Assembly (NCBI GenBank): GCA_947165465.1
Contig: CAMVAM010000004.1
Location: 40,623-104,622, forward strand
Reading direction: 5' to 3'
DNA from: an uncultured Candidatus Saccharibacteria bacterium
Lineage (GTDB): Bacteria > Patescibacteriota > Saccharimonadia > Saccharimonadales > Saccharimonadaceae
Length of the DNA stretch: 64,000 nucleotides
Below are positions 1 to 8,580 of this stretch, piece after piece. A program made the translations under genes and the position numbers. Numbering within the stretch: the stretch's first letter is position 1; the number at the start of each line of letters is the position of its first letter. The notes under the pieces are model-generated. The model was given only the letters and a program-made list of their open reading frames with translations, was not told the DNA's origin and did not search any database.

Positions 1-560
1 AAGAAGCTGACGTAATCGGCTACCCACTCCCAGACAATGAAGTCATCATCATGGATCTAAAGACCAAAAAAGAAGCCAAACTCGGAAATGACGGAGAAAT
101 CTTAGTGCGCGGTCTTGCCGTCATGAAAGAATACCTAAATAAGCCAAAAGAAACCGAAGAAGCCTTTATTACGGTTGGCACTAAAAAGTATCTCAGAACC
201 GGTGATATTGGCTACGCCGATGAGCGTGGCGTCATTCACTTTCGCTCGCGCTTAAAGCGCATGATTATTTCAAACGGCTACAATATTTACCCGGCCAATA
301 TCGAAGATGTGACCCTTAAGTGCGAAATGGTTACCGCCTGCGCAGTAGTTGGCCGTGAAGATAAACTCCGTGGTGAAAAAGTCGTAGTGTTTGTGGTCGC
401 AAAAGAAGGCGCCTCGGAGCGCAATATTAAAAAAGAATTAACTAATATTTATAAAAAATATCTCGCGAAGTATGAGATTCCACGCGAGATTCGTTTCCTG
501 CCTGAACTGCCAAAGACCAAACTAGCTAAAGTCGATTTTAAAGCACTCGAGAAGTATTAA
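1..560 (+). CDS. AMP-dependent acyl-CoA synthetase/ligase, C-terminal part (5' truncated)
   Basis: The reading frame is open from base 3, before the ATG at 51, so the gene enters from outside the window and only the last ~185 residues are seen. The segment RTGDIGYADERG followed by SRLKRMIISNGYNIYP matches the hinge and C-terminal lid of ANL adenylating enzymes (acyl-CoA synthetase type). The lysine in PKTKLAKVD near the end is the expected adenylation lysine. The family activates carboxylates as acyl-AMP and transfers them to CoA or a carrier thiol. The substrate cannot be read from this part. The stop overlaps the convergent recR stop by 4 bases. Family confident, substrate unknown. Confidence 0.85.
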   Translation, partial: EADVIGYPLPDNEVIIMDLKTKKEAKLGNDGEILVRGLAVMKEYLNKPKETEEAFITVGTKKYLRTGDIGYADERGVIHFRSRLKRMIISNGYNIYPANIEDVTLKCEMVTACAVVGREDKLRGEKVVVFVVAKEGASERNIKKELTNIYKKYLAKYEIPREIRFLPELPKTKLAKVDFKALEKY

Positions 561-1162
561 AGATCAGTGCGGTGCTCTAAAGCCGCACTAATCGTAACTT
601 GGTCAGCGTAAGAGATATCAACGCCAAGTGGTAGACCACGAGCGAGGCGCGTAAGTTTTAATTCCGGCTTCGCCTCGTGTAATACTTTTTCGAGTAGAAG
701 TGCCGTTGATTCTCCCTCAACAGACGGATTTGTCGCAATAATTACTTCATCAGCCTTATCTTTTTTAACGCGTTCGACTAATTCTTTAATATGGAGTTGG
801 TCCGGCGTAATACCATCAATCGGGGACACGGCGCCGCCCAGTACGTGATAGGTGCCATGATAACCATGAGTCGCTTCAATTGCAAAAATGTCCAGCGGTT
901 CTTCCACTACAAGAATCGTCTTTTTGTCGCGCTCCGGGTCGGTATAGAGCGGTGATAAATCATCATCGGCATCGATTAAAGCAAAAGTTACTGGGCAAGA
1001 TTTTACTCTATTGTGTAGATTTGAAAGCGCGTCCGAAATCTCTTCAGAAATCTTGGAATCGGATTTAAAAAGATAGTAGGCGTACCTTTCAGCCGTACGT
1101 GGACCTACACCCGGAAGCATGCCGAGCGCATTAATCGTGTCGATGAGTGCTTTTGGCAGCAT
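557..1162 (-). CDS. recR: Recombination mediator RecR, lacking zinc-finger cysteines
   Basis: RecR works with RecO/RecF to load RecA at gapped DNA. The helix-hairpin-helix LPGVGPRTAERYAYYL is near the N-terminus and a Toprim-like segment starting ILVVEEPLDIFAIE follows. I start at the ATG at 1162, which gives the usual MLPKALIDTI opening, rather than the longer track ORF that runs back into ybaB. Start and ybaB stop are one base apart, so coupling is likely. Oddity: where RecR normally has a C4 zinc finger, the sequence reads VKSCPVTFALIDADDDLSPLYT, with a single cysteine. Length (~201 aa) is otherwise normal, so this looks like ligand replacement and not truncation. Confidence 0.93.
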   Translation of the reverse strand: MLPKALIDTINALGMLPGVGPRTAERYAYYLFKSDSKISEEISDALSNLHNRVKSCPVTFALIDADDDLSPLYTDPERDKKTILVVEEPLDIFAIEATHGYHGTYHVLGGAVSPIDGITPDQLHIKELVERVKKDKADEVIIATNPSVEGESTALLLEKVLHEAKPELKLTRLARGLPLGVDISYADQVTISAALEHRTDL

Positions 1163-1163
1163 T

Positions 1164-1460
1164 CTACATTCCGAGGTTGCCGAGGCCACCCATCAAAGGT
1201 TTCATTTTTTCAGTAGCGATTTCTTGGGCTTTAGCAAAGCCATCGCGCATGCAGTTCTCAATCCAGCGTTCGAGTTCGTGGATGTCATCAAGATCAACCT
1301 TCTCTGGGTCGATTTTAACTTTCTTTACTTTAAGTTCACCATTAATTTGAATAACAACAGCACCATCACCTGCTTCGACTTCAACGATTTCATTCTTAAG
1401 TTCTTTTTGTGCTTTGCGAAGCTGGTTCAAAAGCTTCATCTGGTCCATAGTCTGACCCAT
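1164..1460 (-). CDS. ybaB: YbaB/EbfC family nucleoid-associated protein
   Basis: This is a 98-residue protein with the typical YbaB layout: an N-terminal helix (MDQMKLLNQLRKAQKELKNE), a central sheet (GAVVIQINGELKVKKVKID) and a C-terminal helix ending in a Gly/Met-rich tail (KPLMGGLGNLGM). The family binds DNA as a dimer and is usually encoded between dnaX and recR, as it is here apart from inserted genes. A clear ribosome-binding site (AAAGGAG) lies 6 bases before the ATG. It sits one base after the stop of the upstream membrane protein gene and directly before recR, so it is part of the leftward replication/repair operon. Confidence 0.93.
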   Translation of the reverse strand: MGQTMDQMKLLNQLRKAQKELKNEIVEVEAGDGAVVIQINGELKVKKVKIDPEKVDLDDIHELERWIENCMRDGFAKAQEIATEKMKPLMGGLGNLGM

Positions 1461-1461
1461 A

Positions 1462-2898
1462 TTATTCTCCTTTTTCTGTATATAGATATATTATATCAGA
1501 ATTTTCGCGCATAGGGGACGTGATAATGCGTTCTAGCGTGTAATTCTCGTCGTAGATACTATCATTTAGTGACGCGAGTCTGGCTGGCTTATTGTCGTAG
1601 TCGGTCACCACATCGATGTCGGTCGATTCTTCCAAAATCTTGTAGAATTCATATTGTTCTGGCTGTACCAAAAGTGCCTCGTTTGTGAGATTCTTTCTAA
1701 TAATCGATAGTTCCATCGAGAACTGTCCGGCTACGCTTGGATTATAGCGGTAACCATACACGTATTGGAGTAGGCTTGGAAGTAGTATAACTACGAACAG
1801 AAGTGAAAGCGGAATAATCGCTGCAATTCTGGCGTACGGGTTTTCTGGGAAGAGACCATACCATTTTTCGAGCAAATACTTTAAGCCGTGAGCAACGAGA
1901 ATTGCGAGCGGCAGAATTAGGAAAATCACCGCGTCCGGATTGAAACCAGTGATAAACAGAGTGAATAAGAATAATAGTGACGCAATCATGTTTCTTGAGG
2001 CAAAGAAGCCCATAGTGGTTGAAAATAAGCCAACCAGCGCAAGAGCTAGAGTCGGGAGGCCAACGAGTGGCGTCATAAAGACGCTTTCGAGTGAACCATC
2101 CCATAAGAATACTGGAGTTAAGCCATTCGCGAGATTATGAAAGAATTGTGAGAATGTGAAGTCCTTAGCTGTTAGAAGCTCAGAGATAACTTCCGGTTGA
2201 TTTACCATATTGATGATTAGTGATGTTACGCCAGCGATGATAAGTGCTGAAACGATTGAAAACGGCAGTCTTGGCAAGCTTCGAATCACAAAACGTAGAT
2301 GTGGCTGCAAGAACACGAAAATGAGACAGAAAGCTGCGAAATATAGCATATATGGCGTAAAGATCGAGAATAACATCACTACTGCAAAAAGTAATGAATA
2401 CATTGGCTTTGGTCTTTTTTCGCCTTGAATCTTTGAACCAAGCCAAAGAAGTAGCGTTGGCCAAAATACAATCATAATGAGCGGTGTACCATTCCCAGCT
2501 AGGAACAAGAATGGCGTCGATAAAACCACGAGGATAGATGCAAGAAGAGACACATTGGTCTTGAACCAACGGTTCAATAGAAGAATTAAAAGAAGCCCAA
2601 GTGCTAAACCAACGATGATACTTGGCAATTTAATTGCGTATGGCGTTAAGCCAAATAGCATAATGGAAACCTTTTGGAGAGCCCGATATGGCAAATCAAC
2701 CATGTCGCCGTTAAATGGTGCGTCAAACTCTAGTGTATATGAGTTTGTAGCAGAATTCATCTCGGCTTCCGAAAGCCCAGTCTGTGCGAATAGTGGCAAA
2801 AGGAAGAGCAAGAAAATAAAGGCCGCTCCAAGCAAAATATAACCAATCACAAACCGATATCGATACAAAAAGAGTTTAGAAATTATTATTTTCTTCAC
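1462..2898 (-). CDS. Polytopic membrane protein, GT-C (GT39/ArnT-like) glycosyltransferase fold
   Basis: The 478 residues contain about ten hydrophobic segments. After the first there is an extracytoplasmic loop with GLSEAEM, followed by DLPYRALQKVSIMLFGLTPYAIKLPS, which resembles the start of GT39/ArnT-type GT-C transferases where an acidic pair in this loop is catalytic. Such enzymes move sugars from polyprenyl-phosphate donors to envelope acceptors. The C-terminal ~90 residues form a soluble, probably extracytoplasmic domain. It lies between dnaB (15 bases upstream) and ybaB (1 base downstream), an unusual place for an envelope enzyme. The fold call is moderate and the substrate unknown. 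Confidence 0.6.
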   Translation of the reverse strand: MKKIIISKLFLYRYRFVIGYILLGAAFIFLLFLLPLFAQTGLSEAEMNSATNSYTLEFDAPFNGDMVDLPYRALQKVSIMLFGLTPYAIKLPSIIVGLALGLLLILLLNRWFKTNVSLLASILVVLSTPFLFLAGNGTPLIMIVFWPTLLLWLGSKIQGEKRPKPMYSLLFAVVMLFSIFTPYMLYFAAFCLIFVFLQPHLRFVIRSLPRLPFSIVSALIIAGVTSLIINMVNQPEVISELLTAKDFTFSQFFHNLANGLTPVFLWDGSLESVFMTPLVGLPTLALALVGLFSTTMGFFASRNMIASLLFLFTLFITGFNPDAVIFLILPLAILVAHGLKYLLEKWYGLFPENPYARIAAIIPLSLLFVVILLPSLLQYVYGYRYNPSVAGQFSMELSIIRKNLTNEALLVQPEQYEFYKILEESTDIDVVTDYDNKPARLASLNDSIYDENYTLERIITSPMRENSDIIYLYTEKGE

Positions 2899-2913
2899 AT
2901 AATAATTATATAT

Positions 2914-4278
2914 TTATTCGTGAGTTTTATCAAGCGATATGAAGCGTAGCAACTCTTCCTTGAAGTAGAGCTCAATCTTACCAGTGGCGCCATGGCGGTG
3001 CTTAGCGATAATGAGCTCAGTGATATTGGTTTTCTCATAGTCTTTATCGTTTTGATGATAGTAATCAGGACGGTGAAGGAACAAAACAAGGTCGGCATCC
3101 TGCTCGATAGAGCCAGATTCACGAATATCAGAAAGAACCGGTGTCGGATCGTCACGACCGGTCACGTTACGCGAAAGCTGTGCGAGCGCAATTACCGGAA
3201 TTTTTAGTTCGCGCGCCATAATCTTAAGTCCACGCGAGATTTCGGTAACCTCCTGCACACGTTGGCCTTTGTAGCGATCTGAACCCTGAATTAACTGTAG
3301 GTAATCGATAATCACAGCACCGATTTCGTGATCATGCATGGCACGTCTAGCTTTATTTCTAATCTCTGTGATATCCATTGAGCTGGTATCGTCGATAAAG
3401 AGTGGGATTTCAGATAAAGTGGCAAGTGCATCCTCAACTTGGTTAACCTGGTCACTCGTCATATTACCGGTTCTCACGTTCCAGTTATCGACACCAGAGA
3501 TGCTAGAAACCATACGATCCATAATTTCACCGGAGCCCATCTCCATCGAGAAGAACAAAACACCTTTGTTATTGATTGAAGCAATATTATATGCTAGGTT
3601 CTGTGCGAAAGTGGTTTTACCCATAGCCGGACGGGCGCCCACAATGACAAGGTCGCCTTTTTGGAAACCGGCCGTCTTTTTATCGATATCACGAAAGCCG
3701 GTTTTAAGACCACGGAGCGTGCCCTTGTTCTTATAAAGCATCTCGATACGATCGAAAGCCTCAGCAGCGAGATCATCCATAGTTCGATAGTCAGACTTGA
3801 TAATCTTGTCTGAAACAGCGAATAGTTCCTTTTCCGCTGCACCAACCAGTGCATTCACATTTGCATCGTCAGAATAAGCCTTTTCAATAATTTCGGTGCC
3901 GGCGGCGATTAGTTTGCGACGCGTAGAACAACGTTCGATAATTTCAGCGTAGGCTTTGGCGTTGGCAGCAGTCTGCACATAAGTCGAAAGCTCAGTTAGA
4001 TATGTGGCTTTCCCAACTTCATTCAATTTCTTCAAGGTCTTTAGCTCGTTTGTAAGGGTAATAAGGTCAATTGGTCGGTGCGCGTCATAAAGATTCATCA
4101 TCGCACGGTAAATGATTTGATGCCTCGCCTCATAGAAATCCTCAGGCTTTAAAAGTGTACTGACTTCCGTAAGTACGCCATCAGAAATCATTATCGCACC
4201 GAGTAATGATTTCTCGGTTTCGATATCTTGCGGTGGCACACGGCCACCAGTTTTAGAATGGGTTACCTCCTCCGTCAT
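2914..4278 (-). CDS. dnaB: Replicative DNA helicase DnaB
   Basis: The hexameric 5'-3' helicase of the replication fork. At 454 residues it is full length. The N-terminal DnaB domain starts PPQDIETEKSLLGAIMISDG, and the RecA-like domain carries Walker A GARPAMGKTTFAQN, Walker B GAVIIDYLQLI and the ALAQLSRNV segment. No intein is present. The start overlaps the end of dnaX by 26 bases and is preceded by a strong ribosome-binding site (GGAGGAGAGGT), so DnaX and DnaB, physical partners at the fork, are probably translationally coupled. Confidence 0.97.
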   Translation of the reverse strand: MTEEVTHSKTGGRVPPQDIETEKSLLGAIMISDGVLTEVSTLLKPEDFYEARHQIIYRAMMNLYDAHRPIDLITLTNELKTLKKLNEVGKATYLTELSTYVQTAANAKAYAEIIERCSTRRKLIAAGTEIIEKAYSDDANVNALVGAAEKELFAVSDKIIKSDYRTMDDLAAEAFDRIEMLYKNKGTLRGLKTGFRDIDKKTAGFQKGDLVIVGARPAMGKTTFAQNLAYNIASINNKGVLFFSMEMGSGEIMDRMVSSISGVDNWNVRTGNMTSDQVNQVEDALATLSEIPLFIDDTSSMDITEIRNKARRAMHDHEIGAVIIDYLQLIQGSDRYKGQRVQEVTEISRGLKIMARELKIPVIALAQLSRNVTGRDDPTPVLSDIRESGSIEQDADLVLFLHRPDYYHQNDKDYEKTNITELIIAKHRHGATGKIELYFKEELLRFISLDKTHE

Positions 4279-5650
4279 TTTGTACCTCTCCTCCCATTAT
4301 AGCGGACATCTTAGAAAGTAGTAAGTCTTGACTTTTATGCGGATTATCGCCGACTGCATGAATCACCACCCTCATGCCACTAGCATCGGCGAGTACGCGA
4401 CGATTGTTGTCGCGAGACAAAATCGCGACTTCCATCTTGCGCTTTGGATAGAGATTTAGTACTCCACCATCGGTGTCATAATCGACGTTTCTTAGCTGTG
4501 ACGAAATCGCATCATTAAGGCTAGTCACAGTTTCGACGAATTTATCCCAATTAAAATCGGTATTAGTAGTGACTGCCACTTTTTCTTCCACGCTCGTCTT
4601 TTCGACGGTCTTCGTTACGACTACCGGAGCTTCCTTTGGCTTTTCTACTGGTTCCGGCTTCTTTTCAATCTTTACTGTTTGAGTATTCGAAACAGTAGTG
4701 CGGCTAGCTGTCACAGTAGTGAGCTTGTTCTCGGTCATCGCAACGAGGAGTTTTGCCTCAGCAAACGGAGCTTTCACGTCCGGAAGTTTAGCGAGCAACG
4801 GCAATAGTTCCGGCTTTGGCGACTCAATAATAAGTGAAATCATTTCACTGGTTAAAGTTTCCGGTTTTACGCCACTACTTAAAACAGTTTTTAGCGCATT
4901 TGAAATTTGCTCAAGGTCACCAGAAACATAACTATTTAAAAGCTCGACAATCTTCTCATCTTCCGGCAGACCCATTGCTGATACCACCAGTGCCTTCGTG
5001 ATTTTATCGTCCGATAAGGTCGAAATCTGGTCGAGTAGCGACAATGAATCGCGGAACGAACCGCCACCACGCTTTACTACAATCATGAGCGCATCGTCGT
5101 CAATCTTGATCTTTTCCTTCTCGCAGACTGACTTTAGATAATTAAACATCGTCTTTTCGTCGGCGAGATAAAAAGTATAAGTCTGGGCTCTCGATGTAAT
5201 CGTCACGGGTACTTTGTAGGCATCGGTAGTCGCCATAATAAAAATCACGTGCTTTGGTGGCTCTTCTAAAGTCTTAAGAAGTGCATTGAAAGCTTCCTTA
5301 GTCAGCATGTGGACTTCGTCGATAATGTAAATCTTATATTTGCCGGAAGTTGGAGCAATCGCGACCTTTTCGCGTAATTCCCTGATATTATCGATGCCAC
5401 GATTCGAGGCGCCATCGATTTCGATAATGTCGACATAGTCATCTTCGAGCTCATATTTGAAGCCATTCACTTCATGTGCAAAAATACGTGCTACCGAAGT
5501 CTTGCCGGTACCACGTGGACCAATAAAAAGATAGGCATGCGAAATCTTTCCTTGCTTTAAGGACTTTTCGAGCACACCAGTAACCTGTTCCTGTCCTACG
5601 ACTTCGGAGAGGGACTTTGGTCGATATTTTCTATATAATGCTTTCGCCAT
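4253..5650 (-). CDS. dnaX: DNA polymerase III subunit gamma/tau (clamp-loader ATPase), zinc-less
   Basis: AAA+ clamp-loader subunit of 465 residues. Residues 1-10 read MAKALYRKYR; Walker A GPRGTGKTS is at about 44-52 and Walker B IIDEVHML near 110. Two departures from the family are visible. The zinc module normally inserted after Walker A is gone: ARIFAHEVNGFKYELEDDYV contains no cysteine where four are expected. The SRC arginine-finger motif reads SRAQTYTF, keeping Arg but losing Cys. After ~310 there is a Glu/Lys/Thr/Val-rich linker and a C-terminal domain. I see no obvious frameshift slippery run. The gene follows an unknown 172-residue ORF by 8 bases and overlaps dnaB. Confidence 0.95.
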   Translation of the reverse strand: MAKALYRKYRPKSLSEVVGQEQVTGVLEKSLKQGKISHAYLFIGPRGTGKTSVARIFAHEVNGFKYELEDDYVDIIEIDGASNRGIDNIRELREKVAIAPTSGKYKIYIIDEVHMLTKEAFNALLKTLEEPPKHVIFIMATTDAYKVPVTITSRAQTYTFYLADEKTMFNYLKSVCEKEKIKIDDDALMIVVKRGGGSFRDSLSLLDQISTLSDDKITKALVVSAMGLPEDEKIVELLNSYVSGDLEQISNALKTVLSSGVKPETLTSEMISLIIESPKPELLPLLAKLPDVKAPFAEAKLLVAMTENKLTTVTASRTTVSNTQTVKIEKKPEPVEKPKEAPVVVTKTVEKTSVEEKVAVTTNTDFNWDKFVETVTSLNDAISSQLRNVDYDTDGGVLNLYPKRKMEVAILSRDNNRRVLADASGMRVVIHAVGDNPHKSQDLLLSKMSAIMGGEVQNDGGGNPF

Positions 5651-5658
5651 GCATCAAC

Positions 5659-6177
5659 CTAGAGCGCAGCCTCAACTGCCGCCCAGGTTGCTTCGCTATT
5701 ATCTGCCGGAATGGTTACCGAAACCTGTGATCCGTCACGCAAATGGAAATATGTTACAGAAGCGTAAAGAATTTGATATTCTTTACCAGCTACTTCAACA
5801 TAGTATTTGTCATCATGATGAGTAAGAGTACCAATCACGGTCTTACGTTCGACCGGACCAATCTGCTTATAAAGGAATTTACCGTCTTCAGTAATAGTAA
5901 GCTTCATAATGTCGCCTTCAACTAACTTCGATTTCGAAGCATAGTTAGCTGGCACTGGGTAATTCTTGCCATCAGGGCCAATCATGATTTGACCATCAAA
6001 GATGCCTTCAATGATTTTGCCTTCTGGGCCTGATACTACGGTCTCGCGCGGAGCCGTAATTGAATCGCCGTCGCCTAGTATCGAAACTAAAAGCTCTTTA
6101 GCAGCTGATAAATTTGTCTCGGCCTCATTGATGAGGCTACGGAGTCTCTTTATTTGTTTTTCTGGAATTTCAGACAT
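5659..6177 (-). CDS. Conserved-looking protein of unknown function, first gene of the dnaX operon
   Basis: I do not recognise this 172-residue protein. I choose the ATG at 6177 (MSEIPEKQIKRLR) over the longer track ORF because GAGGT precedes it and a promoter lies between the two starts. Residues 1-35 form a helical, probably coiled-coil segment (KRLRSLINEAETNLSAAKELL). The rest looks like one or two small beta-barrels: EGDIMKLTITEDGKFLYKQIGPVERK and GTLTHHDDKYYVEVAGKEYQIL. There is no signal peptide or membrane segment. Its position 8 bases before dnaX suggests a cytosolic role tied to replication or nucleic acids, but that is inference from context only. Confidence 0.7.
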   Translation of the reverse strand: MSEIPEKQIKRLRSLINEAETNLSAAKELLVSILGDGDSITAPRETVVSGPEGKIIEGIFDGQIMIGPDGKNYPVPANYASKSKLVEGDIMKLTITEDGKFLYKQIGPVERKTVIGTLTHHDDKYYVEVAGKEYQILYASVTYFHLRDGSQVSVTIPADNSEATWAAVEAAL

Positions 6178-6213
6178 ACCTCGCATCCTGTCTAAATATA
6201 GTATTAATATTAT

Positions 6214-6240
6214 ATTATATCTAGATGCCCGTAAAGTCAA
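6214..6240 (-). promoter_or_regulatory. Sigma70-type promoter of the dnaX operon
   Basis: On the minus strand TTGACT (6235-6240) is followed 15 bases later by TATAAT, or 17 bases later by TAATAT in the same AT run. The predicted transcript starts about 30 bases before the ATG at 6177. Confidence 0.7.
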
Positions 6241-6319
6241 GAATTTTGTGTGAAAGTTTTCCACCAATTTAACAGCGGTCAAAGCAAAATCGTTGTAAAT
6301 TTTACAATAAAACGTAAGC

Positions 6320-7369
6320 TTATTCGCTCTTCCAAAGACCGGTAGTCTTCTTACCGTCGTAGAGCATAGTCGGGATACCTTTGACTTTTAATTCATTCTC
6401 GACAATCTCACGATTTTTCTTGAGAATTTCCGTAATCTCATCAGACTCGGCGGACTCGCTGATCGTTTCAATTTCATTTTCGAATGCACCGGCAGCCCTC
6501 ATCCATCTCTTCATACGCTTCACGATGTCTGCTTTTTCGTATTCGTAATTAATTAGGGACTGGTATGAAATACCTTCGCTATTCTTGCCAGTGTAAATTT
6601 CGTCGATAATCGCTAAGGCATATTTAGGATTAATCTTGTTTGCAGCATACATATATCGCACGATAATTTCTGAATTCTTAAACTTAAACGAATCGTCTGA
6701 ATCCTGAATTGCAAATGGTACTAGCCTTACATTGTTGTTTTCAAAGAATCCGGCAGCCTTTTGGTTGCGATATGACGAAAGGCAAACCGAGCAGCCCGGA
6801 TCGAAAATGTCGACCGCAGTCTTTTTGTCTGTATCTTCCTCCCCTTCTTCAATATATTCAAAGCCGTAGTCTTCAATATTATATGTTCTGAACTTATCCG
6901 GAATCGCTTCAAAGATTTCGCCCCATTCCGTAAACCAACGGCCGGTCGCTTCGAGAATGTTCTTTGGCTCATCCTCGTCAATCGAGCACATCTCGGCACC
7001 TAATGAACATGAAGATGGTTTCGTCACGTTGCAACTTCCGAGCGCCCAAAGTGCGAGCAGAGATTTAATGGCGGTGAGAAGTGCCCAAACTGCTACTACA
7101 ACAATGGTTACTGAAATCATTTCAATTACCCATGAAAGTGGCTTCACCCATTTTGGGTGTTTAATGATTACGCGACTAAGCAAAGTGTTTTTGACGTCGT
7201 CTTTAAAGCCGGTTTCACACTTTTGGAGGCGCACCTTTTTCCAAAGACAACCCCAAGATTTCTTGAATGCTTTTAAGTAGGCCTTTCCGACTTTTGGTTT
7301 GAAAATAGAAATAATAGCCACAAAAATTCCGATGATGGCCAAAATAATAAATGCAGCAATACACACCAT
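6320..7369 (-). CDS. Membrane-anchored thioredoxin/DsbA-like protein
   Basis: 349 residues with an N-terminal membrane segment (AAFIILAIIGIFVAIISIF), a basic cytosolic stretch, a second membrane segment (VTIVVVAVWALLTAIKSLLALWAL), then an extracytoplasmic domain. That domain holds a CxxC site (DPGCSVCLSSY), and near the C-terminus KGIPTMLYDGKKTTG supplies the cis-proline segment typical of thioredoxin folds. Three further cysteines sit just after the second membrane span. It is likely a surface thiol oxidoreductase, which would suit the cysteine-paired exported proteins in this window. Electron partner and direction (oxidase or reductase) cannot be read. It has its own TGTGGTACAAT-type promoter just before the start. 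Confidence 0.72.
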   Translation of the reverse strand: MVCIAAFIILAIIGIFVAIISIFKPKVGKAYLKAFKKSWGCLWKKVRLQKCETGFKDDVKNTLLSRVIIKHPKWVKPLSWVIEMISVTIVVVAVWALLTAIKSLLALWALGSCNVTKPSSCSLGAEMCSIDEDEPKNILEATGRWFTEWGEIFEAIPDKFRTYNIEDYGFEYIEEGEEDTDKKTAVDIFDPGCSVCLSSYRNQKAAGFFENNNVRLVPFAIQDSDDSFKFKNSEIIVRYMYAANKINPKYALAIIDEIYTGKNSEGISYQSLINYEYEKADIVKRMKRWMRAAGAFENEIETISESAESDEITEILKKNREIVENELKVKGIPTMLYDGKKTTGLWKSE

Positions 7370-7396
7370 AATATATATTATTGTACCACAAAGCTG

Positions 7397-8560
7397 TTAT
7401 TTTACGACTTTACCGAGAACTTTCTTGATTTTCTCGATATCCTCCGGACGATTATGGAGTCCGAGTGAGAAACGAATAAGTGGTGGATAGCCCATCACAT
7501 GATCGAGATAATAATGTACACAGAAGTATCCGGTGCGTGCCATGATGTTTTCGCGCGACAACGCTTCACCAACCAAATGCGAATCGAGGCCTTCAATATA
7601 AAATGCCATGGTTGGGTTTGGTTCTTTATTAATTAAATGGACCTTGCTAGAGCTATTTAGAAAATCAAACAATTCCTTGGTGTTGTTCTCAAGATTTTGC
7701 CAGTCTTTCTTCGGGAGTTTTTCGAGCCAGTCGAGCGCGGCGCCAAGTCCCACGATTTCGCCCCATGCCTGAAGCCCAGATTCAAATCTCGTGTAGCGAT
7801 GCTCTTTATTATTGGCGGAAAGCACATATTTTTCTTTATCAACGTCGTCTACCATACCACCACCAATAAACCTGGTGTCTAATACATCGACGAGCTCATC
7901 TTTCCAAACGATGACGCCAAGTGATGGTGCATAGAGTTTGTGCGCGGAGAAACAAATCGCATCAACTTCCACACCGCGGATAATGTCGGCGGAATGAGCC
8001 ATTGCCTGCGCAGCATCGATAATCAGAATACCACCGGCTTTATGGACGGCGTCATTTAATTGCTTCACATTAAGCAGTTTTCGACCGTCAAAATTTGATG
8101 CACAGTTGACGACTACGATTGCTTTTTTAAAATCATAATCCTTGATATTAATTGAGCCATCTTCGTTTCGTTTCATGACTTCGCGTGGCAGTCCGGTACG
8201 TTCCGAAAAAGCGAGCGAAGCGAGAAATGGCGAGTTGTGCTCAATTTCGCTCGTCATGATCTTTTCAAATTTGTCAGCTTTAATTTGATTTAAAAGCAGA
8301 TTAATGCCGTAGGTGGTGTTTAAAGTAAACGAAGTGGTATATTTTTTTGGTTTTAGCTTCAAAAATTTCAGAACCTTCTCACGTGTGGCTTCGACTTTTT
8401 CATCGGTCACTCTTCCCCACTTGTATTTTACGCGCTCACCACAGGAATTATGTTCAGTGTAATAGTTGTTAATTGCGTCAATCACCGGACGCGGACGTAA
8501 GCTCTGGCATGCGCCATCGAGGTATACCTCACCCTCACCTAAATAATCAAAATCTTCCAT
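7397..8560 (-). CDS. Class V aminotransferase, SufS-like cysteine desulfurase
   Basis: PLP-dependent fold type I enzyme of 387 residues from the ATG at 8560. The Schiff-base lysine is in CFSAHKLYAP, the PLP-binding aspartate and histidine region is IIDAAQAMAHS, and a cysteine sits in ARTGYFCVHYY, the place of the catalytic Cys of SufS-type desulfurases. The opening EGEVYLDGACQSLRPR is the usual substrate loop region. It would release sulfur from cysteine for Fe-S clusters or thio-modifications. No SufB/C/D/U gene is nearby, so the acceptor is unknown. The start is chosen because an extended -10 lies 7 bases upstream, which predicts a leaderless mRNA. Confidence 0.85.
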   Translation of the reverse strand: MEDFDYLGEGEVYLDGACQSLRPRPVIDAINNYYTEHNSCGERVKYKWGRVTDEKVEATREKVLKFLKLKPKKYTTSFTLNTTYGINLLLNQIKADKFEKIMTSEIEHNSPFLASLAFSERTGLPREVMKRNEDGSINIKDYDFKKAIVVVNCASNFDGRKLLNVKQLNDAVHKAGGILIIDAAQAMAHSADIIRGVEVDAICFSAHKLYAPSLGVIVWKDELVDVLDTRFIGGGMVDDVDKEKYVLSANNKEHRYTRFESGLQAWGEIVGLGAALDWLEKLPKKDWQNLENNTKELFDFLNSSSKVHLINKEPNPTMAFYIEGLDSHLVGEALSRENIMARTGYFCVHYYLDHVMGYPPLIRFSLGLHNRPEDIEKIKKVLGKVVK

Positions 8561-8567
8561 GCTAGCT

Positions 8568-8578
8568 ATTATAGCACA
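8568..8578 (-). promoter_or_regulatory. Extended -10 promoter (TGTGCTATAAT), leaderless start of the SufS-like gene
   Basis: TGTGCTATAAT ends 7 bases before the ATG at 8560, so transcription should begin at or next to the start codon. No ribosome-binding site fits between them. Confidence 0.65.
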
Positions 8579-8580
8579 CC

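Noticed and set aside
4253-5650. Programmed frameshift in dnaX
   Set aside because: No clear A-rich slippery run with a downstream hairpin at the expected place; a single full-length product is assumed.
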